Of a stretch of 64,000 nt of DNA, positions 63,907-64,000 are shown in pieces; position 1 is the stretch's first letter; every line of letters begins with the position of its first letter. The translations under genes were made by a program, and so were the position numbers. The notes beneath the pieces are model-generated. The model made no database searches. It saw only the letters and a list, made by a program, of their open reading frames with translations, and was not told the DNA's origin. The stretch comes from Serinus canaria (lineage: Eukaryota > Chordata > Aves > Passeriformes > Fringillidae). Location of the stretch: NCBI RefSeq assembly GCF_022539315.1, contig NC_066316.1:95474179-95538178 (forward strand). Direction: 5' to 3'.

Positions 63907-64000
63907 GTTTGTGCTTTTCCCCTCACTAGTGTATTTCATGCCAAGATACTGGGGCTTCTAGCTCTAATCCTGGGCTTGCTATGCACTGCAGTAGTCTGGC

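Noticed and set aside
1..64000. CRISPR array, operon, prophage or other prokaryotic system
   Set aside because: No regularly spaced repeats, no dense same-strand genes and no ribosome-binding-site pattern; introns and CR1 LINEs show vertebrate nuclear DNA.

Overview
This window reads as nuclear DNA of a bird, probably a songbird. It is AT-rich, intron-bearing and dominated by decayed CR1 LINE copies, with a few retroviral LTR-like pieces and no SINE that I recognise. None of it looks bacterial or viral in layout, and I found no CRISPR array, operon or rRNA/tRNA gene.

The only protein-coding gene I can support is the 3' part of COLEC11 (collectin-11, CL-K1) on the + strand. Three exons lie at the left edge: a 54-nt collagen-repeat exon (579-632), a 96-nt neck (coiled-coil) exon (2321-2416) and the final C-type lectin exon (2594-2985, stop TAA at 2983-2985). 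All introns are phase 1 with AG/GT borders, and the three exons join into one open frame of about 180 residues. The signal peptide, N-terminal region and the rest of the collagen stalk must lie upstream of base 1. The 3' UTR follows; its end is not determinable by eye.

From about 3.7 kb to 64 kb I find no convincing exon. This stretch is intergenic or intronic DNA with: CR1 fragments in both orientations (1029-1380, 3630-3727, 18130-18185, 26340-26585, 27160-27235, 33293-33795, 39049-39722, 42178-42295, 57612-57665, 57728-57790, 63460-63906); an old CR1/L3-type reverse-transcriptase relic (about 13540-14660); a CR1 5' fragment covering the ORF1 esterase region and the start of the ORF2 endonuclease (about 50040-51140, minus); two solo-LTR-like elements with TATA and AATAAA signals (about 23090-23414 and 38619-38949, both +) and one weaker minus-strand LTR-like piece near 21.7 kb; old palindromic MITE-like repeats (3231-3306, 8792-8860, hairpin 28617-28649); a 200-bp polypyrimidine tract (12535-12756) and several short tandem repeats.

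In mammals the next genes after COLEC11 are ALLC and DCDC2C. I searched by eye for their hallmark peptides and did not find them, so the right-hand 60 kb is either an enlarged intergenic interval or holds exons too diverged for manual recognition. I see no undescribed biological system here. The observations most worth a second look are the transposon relics with legible domains, the palindromic repeats and a few unexplained segments.
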